The notes beneath the pieces were generated by a model. That model did no database searches. It worked only from the letters and a program-made list of their open reading frames with translations, and was not told the DNA's origin. A stretch of DNA of 64,000 nucleotides, from positions 1 through 64,000 of the forward strand of contig NZ_JALGYW010000017.1 in assembly GCF_023111095.1 (NCBI RefSeq), given 5' to 3'. A program made the position numbers and the translations under genes. The stretch comes from Maribellus sp. YY47. Lineage in GTDB: Bacteria; Bacteroidota; Bacteroidia; Bacteroidales; Prolixibacteraceae. Of the stretch, positions 61,864 to 64,000 are shown piece after piece (the stretch's first letter is position 1; each line of letters starts with the position of its first letter).

Positions 61864-63921
61864 ATGACCCATAAATTCATCATCTTTTGTCTGTTCTTTC
61901 TACTGGTATCAAGAGTTTCCCTCTCTAAGGATTGGCCGCGAATACGCTCTGTGGAAGAAGTGTGCTCGGCTTTTCCTGATAAAATGAAGTACATCTTTGA
62001 TAACCTGAATCTGGACTATCCGGGGTTGGAAAAAGTGAAGGAAGCCTGGCAGAATGAAGAGATCGAGAAGGCATGTACAGAACTTCTCGAGTATTATAAG
62101 AACGGAGATAAAATACAGTTTCTTCGAAGGGAGGAACCTGATTTATCTTCAGGAACTGATGCTTTGGCAGATACGATTTTAACCAATGTATTTGTTATTC
62201 AGAACGTGCGAGGAAAGGTTCCGTACGGTGTCGACGGTCATCGCGACTGGTATTATAAAGGGCCGAACAACGACAGGGAATGGGCATGGCTTTCGAACCG
62301 TCACAGCCAGATCAGTTATGTTTTTGATGTGTATTTCGAAACCGGAAATCCCAAATATCTCGATTATATCGACCTGTTTTTACGCGACTTCATTATTAAA
62401 AGCATGCCTTACCCTGCTGCAAAAAGTGGCACATCAGTATGGCGTGGGCTTGAAGTAGCCGCCCGTGTAAAGGTTTGGTCACGGATTTTTTACGGGACAC
62501 TGAATAATGAGGCTTTTTCTGACGCTACCCGTTTGTTGATGCTATGCAGTATCCCCGATCATGCGCATTACAACCGTAATTTTCATGCCCAAAACAACTG
62601 GTTGACCATGGAAATTTCAGCACTGGCTACCGCGGAAACCAACTTTCCTGAATATAAAAAATCAGCAGAGTGGCTGAAATATGCCGCGAATACCATTAGC
62701 GAAAGTATGAAAGGACAGGTTTATCCCGATGGCGTGCAAACGGAGCTTACTTCGCATTATCACAACGTGGCCTTACAAAATTTCGATCTGTTCAAGGAAA
62801 TATGCGACCGGGCAGATTATAAACTGCCTGACTTTTTTAATGAAACCATTGAAAACATGTACCGTTACGCGGCTCTTATTATGCGTCCCGACGGCAATCG
62901 GGTTTTAAACAACGACGGAGATCTTGGCAGTAATGTTCCTTTGGTTTTAAAAGGGGCTGAAAAATATAACAACGCCGAATGGGAGTATATGGCAACCAAC
63001 GGTAAGTCGGGCTCAAAGCCGGAAGTGGGCCCTTCCTATTTTTTCCCGTGGGCAGGGCATTTGATCTCCCGCAGCGGTTTTGACAAAGATGCTCAATGGT
63101 CTTTTTTTGATGTAGGCCCCTGGGGAAGCGGGCACCAGCACAATGATATGTTACATATTTCAGTCTCAGCCTTTGGCCGCGATTTGCTGGTCGATGCCGG
63201 GCGTTTTGCTTATACCGGCGAAGTGGCGGATAAATTCAGGAGATACGCACAAGGTACTCAAGGACATAATTCGGTTCTTATGGATGGCATAGGTCAAATG
63301 CCCGGAGTGAGCGTTACTGAAGAAGCGCTCTCAAAAGATCATTGGGTAATAACGCAGGATTACGACTATGCCTGGGGTGAATTCGGAAAATATAAAGGCC
63401 TGGAAGGTGTAAAACACAACCGGGTGATGATGTATGTGAGAAATGAATTCTGGGTTGTAGTGGATCATATCGAAACCAGTAACCCGATGGAGATTGAGAC
63501 ATTGTGGCATTTTCACCCCGACTGTAAAGTTGAAAATGATAAGCAAGGTGTAATATCAACAGAAAATGAAAGAGGAAACCTGCAAGTTATTCCGGTTGGC
63601 AACACAGATTGGAAGGTGAAAGTTGTGGAAGGGCAGGAAAAGCCTGAAATACAGGGGTGGTATAGTGAGGAATATAATAAGTTCTGTCCGAACAAAGCTT
63701 TCGTGTGTTCAACAAATATACAGGATGATCAGTGTTTTGTCTGGTTGTTACTGCCCTCCGAGAAAGAAGCACCAAAAGTAAGCGCTAAAATTGTAGAGAA
63801 AAGTTCAACATCGGTAAAAGTAAAAGTGACCCAAAACGATAAAAACTGGGAGATGGAGATCCCGTATTCAAATAGTAATAAGGTGAAGTTTGAGTTTACC
63901 AAAATAGCCGGTAAGTTGTAA
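61864..63921 (+). CDS. PL12-like heparinase II/III-family lyase 2
   Basis: A 685-aa protein with a signal peptide (MTHKFIIFCLFFLLVSRVSLS). The toroid has SVWRGLEVAARVKVW (191-205), AQNNWLTMEISALA with Asn245, and DGVQTELTSHYHNVAL with Tyr299. The beta-sandwich has WGSGHQHNDMLHISVSAFG with His424 and His426. It aligns in motif order with the 49660 lyase but is clearly diverged. It probably cuts the same class of glycan at another linkage. It lies 180 bp after the GH88 gene, past a hairpin, and is the last gene in the window. Confidence 0.86.
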   Translation: MTHKFIIFCLFFLLVSRVSLSKDWPRIRSVEEVCSAFPDKMKYIFDNLNLDYPGLEKVKEAWQNEEIEKACTELLEYYKNGDKIQFLRREEPDLSSGTDALADTILTNVFVIQNVRGKVPYGVDGHRDWYYKGPNNDREWAWLSNRHSQISYVFDVYFETGNPKYLDYIDLFLRDFIIKSMPYPAAKSGTSVWRGLEVAARVKVWSRIFYGTLNNEAFSDATRLLMLCSIPDHAHYNRNFHAQNNWLTMEISALATAETNFPEYKKSAEWLKYAANTISESMKGQVYPDGVQTELTSHYHNVALQNFDLFKEICDRADYKLPDFFNETIENMYRYAALIMRPDGNRVLNNDGDLGSNVPLVLKGAEKYNNAEWEYMATNGKSGSKPEVGPSYFFPWAGHLISRSGFDKDAQWSFFDVGPWGSGHQHNDMLHISVSAFGRDLLVDAGRFAYTGEVADKFRRYAQGTQGHNSVLMDGIGQMPGVSVTEEALSKDHWVITQDYDYAWGEFGKYKGLEGVKHNRVMMYVRNEFWVVVDHIETSNPMEIETLWHFHPDCKVENDKQGVISTENERGNLQVIPVGNTDWKVKVVEGQEKPEIQGWYSEEYNKFCPNKAFVCSTNIQDDQCFVWLLLPSEKEAPKVSAKIVEKSSTSVKVKVTQNDKNWEMEIPYSNSNKVKFEFTKIAGKL

Positions 63922-63957
63922 TCGTATATATCCCCGGTTTAGGCCGGGGCTTACCGG
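63908..63957 (+). terminator. Nested hairpin at the end of the last lyase gene
   Basis: CCCCGG (63932-63937) pairs with CCGGGG (63944-63949), nested inside CCGGTAAG (63908-63915) with CTTACCGG (63950-63957). The stop codon lies in the outer loop. It probably ends the transcript although no T-tract follows; other genes of the locus may still lie beyond the edge. Confidence 0.5.
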
Positions 63958-64000
63958 TATAATAGAAAATGAAATTGAACCAATAAAACCGTTATCAGAT

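Overview
The window is chromosomal DNA of a Bacteroidota, most likely a Bacteroidales/Marinilabiliales-type (Prolixibacteraceae-like) environmental or marine bacterium. This rests on two SusC/SusD pairs, a CotH-like protein with a type IX secretion C-terminal tail, TAnnTTTG-type -7 promoter boxes, many lipoproteins, and S1 sulfatase/GH88/polysaccharide-lyase genes. The genus-level guess is inference. No rRNA, tRNA, integrase, transposase or CRISPR array was recognised.

Region 1 (1-10.7 kb) is ordinary genome with small secreted or membrane proteins, a cold-shock-domain protein and a secreted subtilase. It also holds a repeat-rich stretch: a 212-bp tandem array (8.2-9.6 kb) whose first spacer is occupied by a GIY-YIG nuclease gene, and an array of twelve 14-bp dyads spaced about 21 bp apart (10.28-10.52 kb).

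Region 2 (10.8-14.1 kb) is a minus-strand block: a GYD protein, then a probable three-gene operon around a PD-(D/E)XK nuclease fused to a Schlafen-type/DUF2075 SF1 helicase, a candidate defence gene. Region 3 (14.4-25.6 kb) has a lipoprotein + radical SAM pair, a second tandem array (four 196-bp units) with the same architecture as the first, citrate synthase, a tocopherol-cyclase-like protein, a CotH protein and a His/Asp-tailed lipoprotein.

Region 4 (25.9-36.7 kb) has a TPR histidine kinase, a dipeptide epimerase, and a cluster of hemerythrin protein, LuxR regulator, porin and FMN-binding protein, with a TTGA-n5-TCAA dyad in front of the porin. It ends with a DoxX protein, an S1 sulfatase and a ketopantoate-reductase-like enzyme.

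Region 5 (37.3-63.9 kb) is one large polysaccharide utilisation locus, all on the plus strand: GH88, SusC, SusD, SusC, SusD, DUF1735 lipoprotein, a strong terminator, then PL12-like lyase, heparinase II/III lyase, PL8-like lyase, a second heparinase II/III lyase, a 906-aa heparinase-fold protein, a second GH88 and a further PL12-like lyase. The enzymes form a closed logic: lyases cut a uronic-acid polymer by beta-elimination and the GH88 enzymes remove the resulting 4,5-unsaturated uronic acid. A perfect LacI-type palindrome stands upstream, but no cognate regulator is in the window. The locus may continue past the right edge.
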